DNA of 64,000 bases from Rana temporaria (GCF_905171775.1 NC_053491.1:135344483-135408482), one strand, 5' to 3'. Counted from the first letter of the stretch, positions 1 to 11,518 are shown. The notes: generated by a model from the letters alone, not told the origin. Numbers and translations: made by a program.

Positions 1-453
1 ACTACTCCCAAAAATGGAACTTCTGCTTTAAGTGATGGTGACCCCCTGACATGCCACATTTGGCATGTAATTTTTTGGGGGGGGAGCGGGTACCAAGTTT
101 TTACGGCACCCAGCTCCCACTTCCTAATTTGACTCAGCGGCACCGAAAGGAAATTCACCTCACCCCCTCCCTCACTGCAATCTTCAGCACACGTCACAGG
201 TCCCAAAAGATTGCTCAACCATTCACAGCGCACAGCACGGCATTCGCAGTGCTCGCACGACTGTAAAGCCACAGCCAGGTGCCCACAGTTAGAATGCCTG
301 CGCCATGGAGAGAAGGGAGAAAGGAGCATGGCTTTGTGCACCCTCATCGTTGGACCATGGGACAGGTGAGTGTCTGATTATTAAGAGTCAGCAGCTACAC
401 TTTTTGTAGCTGCTGAATTTTAAATGCGTGGAACTCCGCTTTAACATCAGTAC
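1..453. other. Intronic or upstream DNA with a truncated TTAA-type MITE end
   Basis: No exon is visible here. A short perfect hairpin (arms around 391-400 and 407-416) sits near the middle. The sequence up to 440 ends in GGAACTCCGCT followed by TTAA at 441-444, which resembles the terminus of the TTAA-target MITE at 47558-48063, so this is probably the right part of a related element cut by the window edge. Not coding. Confidence 0.4.
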
Positions 454-719
454 TAAAGCTGGCCATAGATGGATAGAATTTCAAATGAAAAAATTCTTAG
501 GCATAGTCTTTCGACCAAAAATTTGCAGAACATTTGTTTGTCATTCACAAATTTTGTTAGCTTTTAACATTTGATTTTGGAATAAATGAACGTTACCGAA
601 CAAAAACCACATACACTGTTAGAAAGTCCTTTGCCCGAGAAAAAATTACCATCCTGCTCCTTTGAATTTTATCATCACAGCAGTCAAAAACAAACATTGG
701 TTTGACCTATGTAGGTTTT

Positions 720-1793
720 TTTTTTTTTTTTTTAATTGTTTATTTTCTAAATTTTCAAAAATAGTATACATTGTATGACAATGTATAAGTAAATTCAACT
801 TTTGGTAATACATAGCTGACAAATCTTAGACAATGTGGAGATACAGGCACAATCTGACACAAACATGCAGGATAATCAATTATCAAGGCAATGTAAGCTA
901 ACCACAGTCCAAAACAGACAGAACTACAAAAAAAAATCAGCCATTACCAGAAAAGATATAAAAGAACAAGAAATGAGAACAAAGAAAGAAAGAATAAAAA
1001 ATAAAGTAAAATAAAATAAAATAAAATAAAATATGCACCATGGGAATCAAGACTCTTGAGAGGATTCAGATAGGAAACCAGATGAGAACTCGGAATCATC
1101 CCACGTTTTCCAAATGCTCTCAAATAAATGCAAGGTATATTCAATCTTAGCAGTTAAATGTTCCATCCTACGTGTATCTATTATAATTGAAAGAACCTGG
1201 TGAATAGTAGGGGGTGAAGTAGAGAGCCAGAGCCTAGGGATGGCTCTCTTTGCGGCTAAAAGGACAAAAGACACGTTTCTGTGATGTCTTAGACAGACCC
1301 GTAAGGGGTAGGCCCAATATGAAATGTAAAGGCGATAAGGGTACGGGATGGGATAGCAGCTACTGTAGGAGCTCTTGAATCTTTATCCAAAAAGGGCTAA
1401 TGAGAGGGCATTCCCAGAAAATATGAAAAAGAGAGCCCACGACCCCTACACATCTCCAGCATAACTTAGAGAGGGTAGGGTCACGGGCATGCAGTAGGTC
1501 TGGGGTCCTATACCAAAATAGCAAAATTTTAAAGGCAGTCTCCCCATGCACTACACAGCGCGAAATCTTTGAAGTATTAGCCCATATTTTCCCCCAATCC
1601 AGCAACGAAATCGGGCACTTTAGTATAGTAGACCATTTGTTCATATAGTTATGCGTGGAGTCCGTCAGAGGGGGGGTTTCATGTAGAATTTTATATATTG
1701 ATGAAATCTGCTTAGATGCATAGGGACCTGCTACACATAAAAGCTCAAAATCTGTGGGTCTCTCTAGTGATAACGCGGGGAACGTGGAGAGGA
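720..1793 (-). mobile_element. 5'-truncated L1/Tx1-like LINE, 3' end of ORF2
   Basis: On the minus strand the conceptual translation of 1360-1644 contains the phrase ELCWRC-like 'KLCWRCVGVVGSLFHIFWEC' followed by PLISPFW, the Cys/His motif typical of the C-terminus of L1/Tx1 LINE ORF2 proteins. The segment 1047-1274 continues with LLAAKRAIPRLW, also usual near the end of that ORF, but in another frame, so the copy is broken. The 3' end is a poly(A) tail seen as a T run at 720-733. A 16-bp target duplication GACCTATGTAGGTTTT flanks the copy at 704-719 and 1794-1809, proving insertion by target-primed reverse transcription and showing that the 5' end is truncated. Confidence 0.8.
993..1032. repeat. 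(AAAAT)n microsatellite
   Basis: A run of AAAAT units lies in the 3' UTR of the LINE; it appears as ATTTT on the LINE's own strand. Confidence 0.7.
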
Positions 1794-2242
1794 GACCTAT
1801 GTAGGTTTTAATCTCTTATTTTAAATTATTTAAGTGAGGTATAAATATTTCCGTAACACCTACTAATGATTGAAAAAAGTGAATGAACTTTCTTAGAACA
1901 TTCTTTTCCCAAGAATTTTCATTCAAAATTCTACACATCTGTGGCCAGCTTAACATTCAACAAAAATGTAGAATTCCTTTTAGTCCGAGGTACATTTGAA
2001 TGCAAAAAAATTGCTTAAAAGGATAATGTATTGTCTGCCTGTTTCCTTGTATTGGGCCAGTAGCATGCCAGCACAGGGACTGCTGCTGATAGTACAATCA
2101 TTGAATGGATAAAGCAAATGTAGGTAACCACACTGCCACCTCCCACCTCTATGAGCCTTTAAAGTATGTAAACATAACTGAAATTGTAACTTACATGTTT
2201 TGTGATTTAAACAATTTTTTTCTTTAATATGTTCTCTTCTAG

Positions 2243-2331
2243 ACAAGGGAACAGTACAGAAAGTGGTGGTCCTCCCTGGTAATAGCTCCACAAGCAGTGA
2301 GCTGATTCTGGAAGAGCTGGAGGTTTTCAAG
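2243..2331 (+). CDS. sema3d: Semaphorin-3D exon (end of sema domain)
   Basis: This 89-bp exon encodes (D)KGTVQKVVVLPGNSSTSS followed by ELILEELEVFK, the last blade of the seven-bladed sema propeller of a class 3 semaphorin. It is preceded by a pyrimidine-rich acceptor ending TTCTAG at 2242 and followed by a GT donor at 2332. It begins with the last two bases of an aspartate codon and ends on a complete codon. The stretch around LPGNSS has an N-linked glycosylation sequon. Secreted class 3 semaphorins bind neuropilin/plexin receptors and guide axons and vessels. The paralogue call (3D rather than 3A, 3C or 3E) is from recalled sequence and is strengthened by the last exon. The preceding exon is not in the window. 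Confidence 0.88.
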
Positions 2332-2742
2332 GTTTGGCACAAGCTTCTGTTTCTAAAAGTGTTTACATACAGCTTTGATCTGGCAATCTGGGCATTGTAA
2401 ATCACACTATAGAAATGGTGTTGTAATAAGTGTTTTACTTACAAGAAACCAGCCTCAAAATAACGTAATGTTTGGTAAACTGCAACTATGACCTCAGTGA
2501 GCATATTCAGACCTGATGTCAGACAAGATAAATTCAGCTATCCCTGTGTATAGCCATTGCAGGATCGCAAACAACATTGTTTTTCTTAGCTGGCTGTCCG
2601 TAAAATCTGATTTACATTGTTTTTATTATGCTATTATTATTTATTTTGTGCATGCCAAATGAGGTACCCATTGTCAACGATGTAACCATCCGCTTCCGTG
2701 ATGTGATGTATCTTTATATAAAATTTAAAAAGTTCCCCTTAA

Positions 2743-3191
2743 GTGGTTGTTAGCTTCAGACATGAACTATAAACACAGCATATACTTCTACAGTGTGTAC
2801 TTGTCTCAATCCAAAACATTAAGTGTAATTTCTGTCTGCTGCTTTGTTCTTCTGCTATCTGCATGAGTTCCTTTTGACAAGTTTTTCTAACACAAAGAGA
2901 AAAAAGGTGACATCCGAGGGACCTCGAGCTGACTGACAGCCTCAGCTCTGTTTCAGTGTGCTGCTTGAAAGGGACGTGTCCCTTCTCTCCAATCAACTAT
3001 CAGAGCTGTCCTCACTGAGCTCTGAAGAGTGTGATTTCAGTGCCCCGCCCCCTTTTTTTCTGACAGTTTAGACAAGCTTTATAAATTCTGCACGTCTGCA
3101 GATAAACAGGTACAATTTATGTAGGAGGATTTGTTTCATCTCCGTATATCATCTGAGCCCAGTCACTATACTGTGAAGGTTTACAACCACT
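2743..3191. mobile_element. TTAA-flanked MITE (GTGGTTGT... ...ACAACCACT)
   Basis: Ends are complementary (AAGTGGTTGTTAG and TTTACAACCACTTTAA) and both flanks carry TTAA (2739-2742 and 3192-3195). It belongs to the same family as the copies at 10186, 39105 and 54860. TTAA targets are used by piggyBac and Kolobok transposases; terminal AGTGG does not decide between them. It lies in the intron after the first sema3d exon. Confidence 0.6.
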
Positions 3192-3805
3192 TTAATGTCC
3201 GACAACACTTAAAAAGTTTTATGCAATATGAGAAAGTATTTGTATCTTTGTCAAGATTTGTATTGCTCTTCAAATGGATAGGGAGGATTTCACTATAGCC
3301 TACTTTGTGTACTAATCTTATTTGCAAAGTAAGAACTTTCTACATCTTTAGCAAATCAACTCATCAGTGTCAGTTGCTTGTTATATACACTGATTGTTGC
3401 CAGTGATAATCAGAGGGGCCTCTGTCACATCATCTATGCTTAGTTTTTATTGGACTCTGTGGGTTGCATACTTCAGTGGGGTAAATCTCTATGAGGGCTC
3501 ATGCACACTGTACCAAACATGTTGCTTTCAGGCGGTATTCAGGGACGTAAACACCTAAAAAACACATTTTGGGAGGAGCGCATTGGTGTAGTTTGTGATG
3601 TATGCATGTACAGTTATGCTAATGTTTACATGTGTACTGCACAAATGTACCCTATTGGCCACTGCTGCCCAGGACCACATAAATATCAACAGTGTATTGC
3701 CAGCAGCACCTGGGCTGTTGCATACACACCATTAATACGTTGGCCCTGAGTGAGTCCTTTAGTCCAGCACTGTGTGGGCAAAGCTAATGCCCATTGTAGA
3801 TATAC

Positions 3806-4160
3806 TATATTGTCAAAAGTATTGGGACACCTTCCTTTAAACGCACATGAACTTTAATGACATCCCAGTCCGTAGGGTTCAATATTGAGTTGGCCAACCC
3901 TTTGCAGCTATAACAGCTTCAACTCTTCTGGGAAGGCTATCCACAAGGTTTAGGTTTAGGGAATGTTTGACCATATTTCCAGAAGCGGATTTGTGAGGTC
4001 AGGCACTAATGTTGGATGAGAAGGCCTGGCTCGCAGTTTCCACTCTAATTCATCCCAAAGGTGTTCTATCGGGTTAAGGTTGAGAGTCTGTGCAGGCCAG
4101 TCAAGTTCCTCTACCCCAAACTTGCTCATCCATGTCTTTATGGACCTTGCTTTGTGCACT
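3806..4160 (-). mobile_element. Tc1-like transposon fragment, C-terminal part of transposase
   Basis: The minus-strand translation of 3956-4159 contains TLNLNPIEHLWDELEWKLRA, the motif around the third catalytic acidic residue of Tc1/mariner DD34E transposases. The outer end at about 3809 reads TATATTGTCAAAAGTATTGG, a Tc1-type terminal inverted repeat. The adjoining sequence from 4160 encodes an earlier part of the transposase on the opposite strand, so the copy is internally inverted and dead. Confidence 0.75.
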
Positions 4161-4256
4161 GGTCCAAATCATTTGGTGGAGGGGGTGGGATTGTGGTGTG
4201 GGGTTATTTTTCAGGGGTTGGGTTTTGCCCCTTTTGTTCCAGTTAAGGGAACCCTT
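4160..4256 (+). mobile_element. Tc1-like transposase fragment, central part, inverted relative to its neighbour
   Basis: Plus-strand reading gives GGGGIVVWGYFSGVGF then, after a frameshift, PFVPVKGTL, matching the central VMVWGxFS...PLVPVKGTLN region of Tc1 transposases. It is joined head to head to the C-terminal part at 3806-4160 and interrupted at 4259 by a MITE; it resumes at 4690. Confidence 0.7.
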
Positions 4257-4258
4257 CA

Positions 4259-4686
4259 GGCCCCGTACAGATGAGGGGACATGTTCGATGAAAACGGTCC
4301 GCGGACCGTTTTCATCGGACATGTCCGCTCGGAGATTTCGGTCTGATGGTTGTACACACCTCAAACCGAAATCCCCGCAGACAGACAGCACGGTGACGTG
4401 GCGGTGACGTTGACGCCGCCACGTCCTCAAACCAGGAAGTAAAATACTTCCACGCATGCGTCAAATCTATTCGACGCATGCGGGAGATTTCTGTCCGCTG
4501 GTTAGGTGTACTAACCAGCGGACATGTCGGACGGACGGGTTTCCAGCCGACAAGTTTTAAAGCCTGCTTTAAAACTTTTGTCTGCTGGAAACCTGTCTGC
4601 TAGGCTGTACACACGGTCGAATCTGTCCGCTGAAACTGGTCTGCGGACCAGTTTCAGCAGACATGTTCGGTCGTGTGTACGAGGCC
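4259..4686. mobile_element. Harbinger-like MITE, copy C
   Basis: Terminal sequences GGCCCCGTACAG and GTGTGTACGAGGCC are inverted repeats shared with seven other insertions in the window. The interior is a set of palindromes, for example ACGGTCCGCGGACCGT. Flanks are TCA (4256-4258) and TAA (4687-4689), compatible with a 3-bp TWA duplication that has one substitution. The element splits a Tc1 fragment. Confidence 0.7.
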
Positions 4687-4775
4687 TAAGACGTCAGCAT
4701 ACCAAGACATTTTGAAAAATGTCATGCTCCCAACTTTGTAGGAACAGTTTGGGGATGACCCCTCCAATTTTTTAT
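4687..4775 (+). mobile_element. Tc1-like transposase fragment, continuation
   Basis: In the frame starting near 4691 the sequence reads SAYQDILKNVMLPTL then stop, then EQFGDDPS, which follows directly on VKGTL in Tc1 transposases. It is the same copy as 4160-4256, split by MITE copy C. Confidence 0.65.
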
Positions 4776-5126
4776 TTCTCTGATGGGGGTGGCTTGAGCC
4801 CCCTATAGTTCCAGCAGCTAATAGTGCACATTGGCAACATGTGCTTGCATGCATGTAAATGTTAAAAAGAAAAGAAAGAAGAAACATGTATGTATAGCAT
4901 ACAGACAATATTTTATGCAGAATCTCGTAGCCAGCTTCTGGCTGCAAGATTCATAGGCATATTTTATTAGGCCCATGTGCACGATCCCTTACTGTCATAT
5001 GAGTACACAGTGCCTATTATTGTTATTTTAAAGTTGTAGTGATAGGGATGTAACCTCCTTTCATTTAGAAAATTATTGACATGTGGTTTTATTTCTCACT
5101 AGAATGTTTTTTTTCTCAATCTTTAG

Positions 5127-5168
5127 AGTCAAGCTCCAGTAACCTCAATGAAGATTTCTTCAAAAAAG
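5127..5168 (+). CDS. sema3d: Semaphorin-3D 42-bp microexon
   Basis: Exactly 42 bp, phase 0 at both ends, encoding SQAPVTSMKISSKK. The acceptor is TTTCTCAATCTTTAG, ending at 5126, and the donor is GTAATG from 5169. A 42-bp exon at this place, between the last sema blade and the PSI domain, is a conserved feature of class 3 semaphorin genes. The peptide forms the end of the propeller just before the QQLYV strand of the next exon. Confidence 0.87.
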
Positions 5169-6469
5169 GTAATGCTCTTTAACCTGACTCAAACTGAACT
5201 TGGGATACACATTTATTTTTACGAGGTGTACAAAACTTGCAGCTGAACTGTGTAGCATGAAAGTCATATTAATTGTCTTGATGTTGGATGTTTCTGAATT
5301 CCATGTATGGCTCTTTCTCAGCACAGCTTTATCTAATTTTATGTGCTTGAAATGGGAGCTGTAGCCACAAGCTTAGTGTTACACAACTCTAAGGTTCTAT
5401 TTATTTAATGAAGACTAGTGACAGATTAAATCCATTTTGCCAATAACTGTAAGACTATAATTACAGTTTGAGCTTGAAAATAATTAATTCCCTAAGCTAT
5501 ATTATAATACATTATTATTATTATTTTTTGGCTTTTTCTTCCCTCACCCCATATTAAAAAGGCATTGCCATGTTTAAATTAACCTCTCCACACCCCATCG
5601 CTGTCCCTGGCTTTCCCATTTTGGCCCAGCTCCAGCAGTCCTCTGGGGGCAGAACAAGATCCATATTTTTGTTCCTATTTGCTGTATGCCCAGCCTTTTC
5701 TTTAGACACTCCCTAGGGGGAGCACCATCTTGCTGGCTAGGCTTGCAGTACTCCAGAATATGTTATTATATGAGTGCTGCTCAGTCCTAGAGGAATGATT
5801 GCCACCACCAGGAAGAAAGGAAAGCTACTGTGAGGTCACTGGACCAGCTAGAACATTGGAAAAAAGATACATTTGTAAATTAAAAAGACCAGGAGGGAGG
5901 GTGTTTGGGAGTGACAAGGAGATGTTTTTTGGTAGCAGAAGGCTGGATTCCTCTTTTGATAGAAAATATACATATCATTTTAGGCACATTTAAAACTTAG
6001 TGTCAGTTACGATTACTAGAGTAGTTTTAAATTTTCACTTGTTAAAACATATTTGTTCTTTATCTTAAAATACTGTAAAAATATACTGTGTATCAATAAA
6101 ATGTTTCAGTCAATAGGAAAAAAAGAAGGTGTGAAGGAAGTACATTTTTACACTGCATTTCCACAGCTGCTATCTATATATACTTTGAGAAAGAACTGTC
6201 AGAATAGAGAACTAGTTCCTGCTGGCTATTTATATAAAGAATATTGGGCTCCATCCACAAAAGCATCTCACATGTGGCATTTAGGTGTCCGGACACATTT
6301 CCCTAAATATCGCATGAGACCCGGAAACTGTCAATTCACTGTGGTATTTGCCACAAAACGCTCAAAACTATCAGTAAATACAGCATGAAAAGGGGTTAAA
6401 GCCAATGCATAAAAGGAAATAAATAATGAAATGCATGCAGCAACTAAGTAGTGGTCCAGGTATGCAGTA
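5169..6469. other. Intron, no assigned element
   Basis: Part of the 3,978-bp intron between the 42-bp exon and the PSI exon. It is AT-rich with short ATT runs near 5510-5530 and a moderately GC-rich patch at 5580-5850. I see no exon, terminal repeats or target duplications that would define an element. Confidence 0.5.
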
Positions 6470-7444
6470 TTGAACCCCTTCATGCCTAAGCCTTTTTCTG
6501 ACATGTGTTGATAAGTTAAAACTTGTATTATTTTCTAGAAAATTACTTAGAACCCCCAAACATTATATGTATTTTTTTAGCAGAGAACCTAGACAATACA
6601 ATATTTTATGTCACAAGGTATTTGCGTAGTAGTCTTTCAAACGCAGTTTTCTTGGAAAAAATATAATTTCATGAATTTAAAAAAGAACAGTAAAGTTAGC
6701 CCATTTTTTTTTTTTGTATAATGTGATTGATGATGTTATGTTGAGTAAATAGATACATAACATGTCATGCTTTGAAATTGTGCACACTCGTGGAATGGCG
6801 GCAAACTACGATTTAAAAATTATAATTATTGCTCTTCCTCTTACTATCGCGGCGATACCTCACATGTGTGGTTTGAAAACCGTTAACATTTACGTATGTG
6901 TTTGCTTCTGCGTGATCATTTCTATTGCTGTCACAGGGAATATAGACATCCCTTGTGACAGCAATAGTCAGTGAAAGGTACTCTCTATGGGGAGATCTGG
7001 GGTCTATAAGACCCCAAATCCCTCCTTTTCACTTAAAAGCATTCAAAATGCCAAGTTTGACTGTTTTGAAGGCTGTCATTTTTTTTAAATTTGGTTCCTT
7101 TAAGTCTTCCATAAACCAAAAAAGATGTTATGACATCACTTCCGGGTTACTATATCCGAGACCCGATCAAAGCCGATTCCAGCTTCGTTCGGGTCTTGGG
7201 CCAGCCGGCTGGTCTTGGGCTTGTTCCGGCTGGTGGCTCGGGCCTCCCGGTGGGAGGCGCGCTACGCAAGGTGGCAGGAGTCCCCTCCGGCTCCTTGGGA
7301 TAACAGCTGAGCAGCTGCTAGCCGCATTGGTTGCCATCCCAAGAAAGCCGTCTGTTTTCTCAAAAAAAGCTACAGGCAACACCCCGGTACAACCCCTTCA
7401 AGCCAAAGCTGCATATTTGCATACGGTCAGCATGAAGGAGTAAA
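6470..7444. mobile_element. TTAA-type element with CCCCTTCATGC ends
   Basis: The left end ACCCCTTCATGCC and the right end GTCAGCATGAAGGAG are inverted repeats, flanked by TTGA and a TAA remnant that look like decayed TTAA. The interior has an internal palindrome GCTGTCACAGGGA... ...CCCTTGTGACAGC near 6930-6965. A second internal copy of the terminus occurs at about 7390. No transposase is visible, so this is a non-autonomous copy, possibly piggyBac- or Kolobok-related. Confidence 0.5.
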
Positions 7445-7550
7445 ATAATGTGAAAATATAATCTCCAATTTTGAGTAGTCTGTGTTTTTTTGGATCCGTT
7501 CTCTGAACAGTAATGCATAGAAAGCTAAATATGGAGATAGGGAAATCATT

Positions 7551-8063
7551 GGGGTTGATTTACTTAGTATAATTATAATTAAAGGAAAAACTCGTTTTAG
7601 TTTTTATGTAGAAGTGGATTAGAATACTGTCAGGTTTTTATTGTCTGTGCCACCATTAGGGAGATTAAACCTCTATATTTGTCCTATTTACCATTATCAT
7701 TGAAAGTAAAAATAAAAGAAAATTTCAAATTTTGGGTTGTCCACAGGGAAGTAGTAGAATACATCTTCCAATGGGACGCAGATGGCAAAAAAAAAAAACT
7801 GACGGGAAAAATAGCTGTGCTCATAGTTCTTTAGGCAAATAGACTGTGCAATTTGCAAATTGCACCAGAGCTTAGTAAATGAGGTAAAGCTTCACTTTAC
7901 TTTACAAAGAATACCCAATCACATGCAAGGAAAATAAAAAATAATAATTTTTGCTTGTACATGATTAGATGGTGGAAGCAAGCAGAGATCACCCTCATTT
8001 ACTAAGCTCTGGAGTAACCACACTTGCAAACTCCTTTGTCTGTGCCTTTAGTAAATCCACCCC
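7551..8063. mobile_element. Palindromic MITE with GGGGTTGATTTACT ends
   Basis: The ends GGGGTTGATTTACT and AGTAAATCCACCCC are inverted repeats and both flanks carry ATT (7548-7550 and 8064-8066). Inside, a second inverted pair around CCAGAGCTTAGTAAATGAGG (near 7865) and CCTCATTTACTAAGCTCTGG (near 7993) adds to the foldback structure. Family unknown to me; no coding capacity. Confidence 0.6.
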
Positions 8064-8106
8064 ATTACATGTAGTTAACTATATTTATTTTTTGCATATA
8101 TACAAG

Positions 8107-8400
8107 CAGGGGCGGACTGACCATTGAGGCACTCGGGCACTATCCGAGGGCCCCATGCCACTAGGGGGCCCCATCAGGGTTGCCAGGCTCAGTAAAACCA
8201 GGGACAGTATGTAAAAATCTGTGTTTTTTTTTACATCTGTCCCTGATATGTCCGAAACCGACATGCTTTTGATGTGAAAATCCCAAGATTTTAGCTGCCC
8301 CGCCTCTGCACTGCCTCCTGGCATGGTGGCCATCTGTAAGCCCAGGGGCCCCATAATATTCTATTGCCCGGGGGCCCCATGAGTTGTCAGTCTGCCCCTG
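8107..8400. mobile_element. hAT-type non-autonomous element with 8-bp duplication
   Basis: Starts CAGGGGCGGACTGACCATTG and ends TGTCAGTCTGCCCCTG, inverted termini typical of hAT elements. An exact 8-bp duplication TATACAAG flanks it (8099-8106 and 8401-8408). It is 294 bp long and non-coding. Confidence 0.9.
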
Positions 8401-8873
8401 TATACAAGCATATACATAATTTGCTTAAAAAAATCTCACTGTCACTCCAAACATAATACAATGTACATACATATCACAATGGTCTTGTTAGAACATATGT
8501 CATATGTAGTGGGAATACTTTACTTATTCACAATTATTTTTAGATACATTTGGCTCAAATATTGGATTAGGAATAGACAAGTATTCTTACAAAGGTGTGG
8601 AACTTGAGCTGTTGGGAGAGGGGTGTCATCAATTTGAAGGTTTGATAGATGAATACCAGAGTAACGCTTTTAAGAACATCAGAGAATGACAGTGGCTATT
8701 TTATAACACGAAAAAACAGACCTGTCTAAAGATATAGTAATGACTTTGCCAAATATTACAGCAAAAATTACTTTAACGCACGGTTCATCCAGATATTACC
8801 AGGGGAGAAACGTATCAAAAATTACACACATATATAAATACCCTTCTTCCACCAATAAAAAAGAGGCACAATG

Positions 8874-8938
8874 GGCAGCACAGATGAACACTGATTGGCA
8901 GCACTGGTGGGCACTGATTGGCAGTTCTGGTGGGCAAT
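8874..8938. repeat. Short tandem repeat, about 2.5 units
   Basis: Units of the form CACTGATTGGCAGCACTGGTGGG recur with small changes. Confidence 0.5.
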
Positions 8939-9146
8939 GTTGAGACCGCACTGACAATCAAGACACTGCCCTGATTATCAGTGCCGATGTCCCTTTAACA
9001 CAAACCTCTGAACAATGTTATCTATTTTTTTATGAATTGATAAGGGCTGATGAACATGGAAACAAGCTGTCCTATAACAGCTATATTTTATTAATATGCC
9101 ATAGTAAAACAAGGTTTGCTTAAAAATCCAATTTATTTATTAACAG

Positions 9147-9304
9147 CAACAACTATATGTCAGTTCAGAAGAGGGAGTAACCCAAGTATCTTTACATCGC
9201 TGCCATATCTATGGATCTGCATGTGCCGACTGCTGCCTTGCCAGGGATCCCTACTGTGCTTGGGATGGAAAAGATTGTTCCAGATTTTATCCATCAGGGA
9301 AAAG
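9147..9304 (+). CDS. sema3d: Semaphorin-3D PSI-domain exon
   Basis: This 158-bp exon follows the acceptor TTATTTATTAACAG (ending 9146) and is followed by donor GTGAGA (9305). It reads QQLYVSSEEGVTQVSLHRCH, then IYGSACADCCLARDPYCAWD, then GKDCSRFYPSGK, the cysteine-rich plexin-semaphorin-integrin domain that caps the sema propeller. The cysteines expected of that fold are all present (HRCH, ACADCC, DPYCAW, KDCSR). The exon ends after two bases of an arginine codon completed by the next exon. Close agreement with the remembered SEMA3D sequence supports the paralogue call. Confidence 0.9.
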
Positions 9305-10185
9305 GTGAGAATCTGGAAGGTAATATGCACCTAAGCAACATTATGATCAATGTAAATATTGTATAACCCAGTTTCCATAAATTATCATCATTCCGTTTTA
9401 ACAATGAACTCAGTTTTATAAGATTAAGGAGTTATAACATCGGTCTGAGACCTAGTGCTGTGATGGTTCTTTGCCGTTACCTTAAAGTATTCCTATGGAG
9501 AAACCAGAAGTAGCGGGTAAAAAAAGAAGACACCATGCTGCTTAACCTGCACTCTCTCTAATTACTATATAACATGATTGTACTTATTCATGATGGATTT
9601 GGGGAAAGATGGGGTCTTTAAGAGATTTGGGTGGATCTACCCCTCTACTGAATTATCTACATTTTCAGACTAATCATAAAGCAATTGGTCAAATGTTTTT
9701 AGCCTATCAACTTTTATGTTCAAATGTTCATGAGTTACTTTTCTCCTGGGATGGAATGTTAGGGGTTGTTACATTCACAACAAGGAAACTAAAACACATA
9801 TTACAAACATAATGGAAATGATTTCTTATGCTTCCGCAAATGTTGAGAATTTTTTTTTATATATAAATCGACCCCGTACTGTTTCATTGTGTGTATCTAT
9901 AGAGAAGTGGGACTAAATGTCTAGTAACAGCTAATTTCTTAAAATTTCTAAGAATATTTAATATGTTACATTTTGATTCCAGGACTGTGGTGAAGTACAC
10001 TTGGCACCAAGCTTCAGTTTCTATACAAGCACACATTTTCCACTCCAACCGCCACCTAACTAAAACATGAGTCCTTTCCTAAAGCATTAACTCTACCACC
10101 TTCTAATCTTTACATGAACCCATTTACCTGGTCACCTATCATTTCAAAATAAGCTGTAACCAGAATTTTAATCCTCCACACTTAA

Positions 10186-10728
10186 AGTGGATGTAAACCC
10201 AAACATTTTTTTATTTATTTTTTATGTCACAATGTACAGTATATGATTTCCTATCATCTGTGCCCAGTCTTGCCACACAGAGTTAATCCAGCTCTGATCA
10301 ATCAGCTTTTATTGTTCAGTGAAATACAACAGACTTCCAGATAAAAACCAAAGTCCTTGCTTCTGAAAAAAGTGCACAATTCACATCCCCTCCCCTGTGT
10401 TTTGATTAAATGTTTTCAAAATATGGGGTGAGTCACAGTTCAGTGCCATGAGAAAATGCAACAGCCATCAGAATATACATAGAGCTGGAGGGAAGAGGGG
10501 AGGGGGATGTGAATTGAGCACTTTTTACAGAAGCTGTATATGTCTGCAAGCAGTGCACAAGATATGTAAATAAACTGTCACTCAAGCAAGGACTTTGGTT
10601 TTGATCTGGAAGTCTGTTTTATTTCCCTGAACAATAAAAAGAGGATTGCTCAGAGCTGGATTAACTCTGTGTGGCAAGACTGGGCACAGATGATAGGAAA
10701 TCTTATTCTCTACATTGTGACATCCACT
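10186..10728. mobile_element. TTAA-target palindromic MITE (AGTGGATGTAAACCC)
   Basis: Begins AGTGGATGTAAACCC after TTAA (10182-10185) and ends GTGACATCCACT before TTAT. Long inverted arms such as CAGAGTTAATCCAGCTCTGA (near 10279) and CAGAGCTGGATTAACTCTGT (near 10651) make most of it a foldback. It is the same family as 39105-40307. It lies between the PSI exon and the RxRR exon. Confidence 0.75.
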
Positions 10729-11450
10729 TTATCCTAAACTTGGGTATACACTGGAATTTAATTTTTATTGTTGTGCTCAGCACAGCAGGTTTAAAAAACA
10801 AAACAAAAAAACTCACAGATCCCTGCATCCAACGCAACGCTGTGTGAAGCATGGATCTTCCCTGGACTCCCCCCCATCACAATACACTGATCTGTGCTTG
10901 CAGCCATTGCCTGAGAGTTCTAATCGAATGCTGGTTTTCCAACAAGACCGTTCGACAGAAGCTGGTTGTTAGACCGGCTTCTCTTGAACAAACAGCGGTA
11001 CACATGCATACTGGGCTAGCCCTTAACACGCATTCTTATCCTAAATCTAATACTTTATTTTATCTCCCTTTCTAGCCTTAACCCTATATTTGACACCTAC
11101 ATTTAAGCCCCCAATCCTTTAAAGAAGCCTGTACCAAGAAAACAGAGAATATGTGTCGAAATATCAGTTTTCACATTGTACGGCCAAAACATGCTGCTCC
11201 ATTAATTTGTACCACTGTGCTTGGCTATCATACCACAGCAGCTTACGCATCAGTATTCACAATAATTGCTCCCAGCTGTGGCCATGTGACTAAAGTTTAA
11301 CCATAATGGCTGTAGCTGTAAGTGATAGGAAGCCAACAAAAGTACCTTAAGTTTTACTGAGGTTTGGTAACTATGTTTGCATGTGACTTTGCAAAAAAAT
11401 AAATATTTATAGAATATAAATAAATCTTGCCTTTTTTTTCTGTGTTGTAG

Positions 11451-11518
11451 AAGAAGTAGAAGACAGGACATAAAACATGGAAATCCAGTTACCCAGTGCC
11501 GTGGATATAACTTGAAAG
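11451..11518 (+). CDS. sema3d: Semaphorin-3D linker exon with RSRR site
   Basis: A 68-bp exon after the acceptor TTTTTTCTGTGTTGTAG (ending 11450) and before GTGCAT at 11519. It supplies the last base of an arginine codon, then RSRRQDIKHGNPVTQCRGYNLK, then the first base of a glycine codon. It links the PSI and Ig-like domains. RRSRR fits the RxRR consensus for furin-type proprotein convertases, which are known to process class 3 semaphorins and change their activity; cleavage here is inferred. Confidence 0.88.

Larger units (their letters stand above)
457..1950. mobile_element. Palindromic MITE (AGCTGGCCATAGATG ends) interrupted by a LINE
   Basis: The left end AGCTGGCCATAGATGG and the right end CATCTGTGGCCAGCT are inverted repeats, and the flanks carry TAA on both sides (454-456 and 1951-1953), a 3-bp duplication of the kind made by PIF/Harbinger transposases. 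The two halves (457-703 and 1810-1950) are separated by a LINE insertion, so the MITE is older than the LINE. A similar terminus is visible at about 43487-43500. The class assignment rests on the 3-bp duplication only. Confidence 0.6.
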
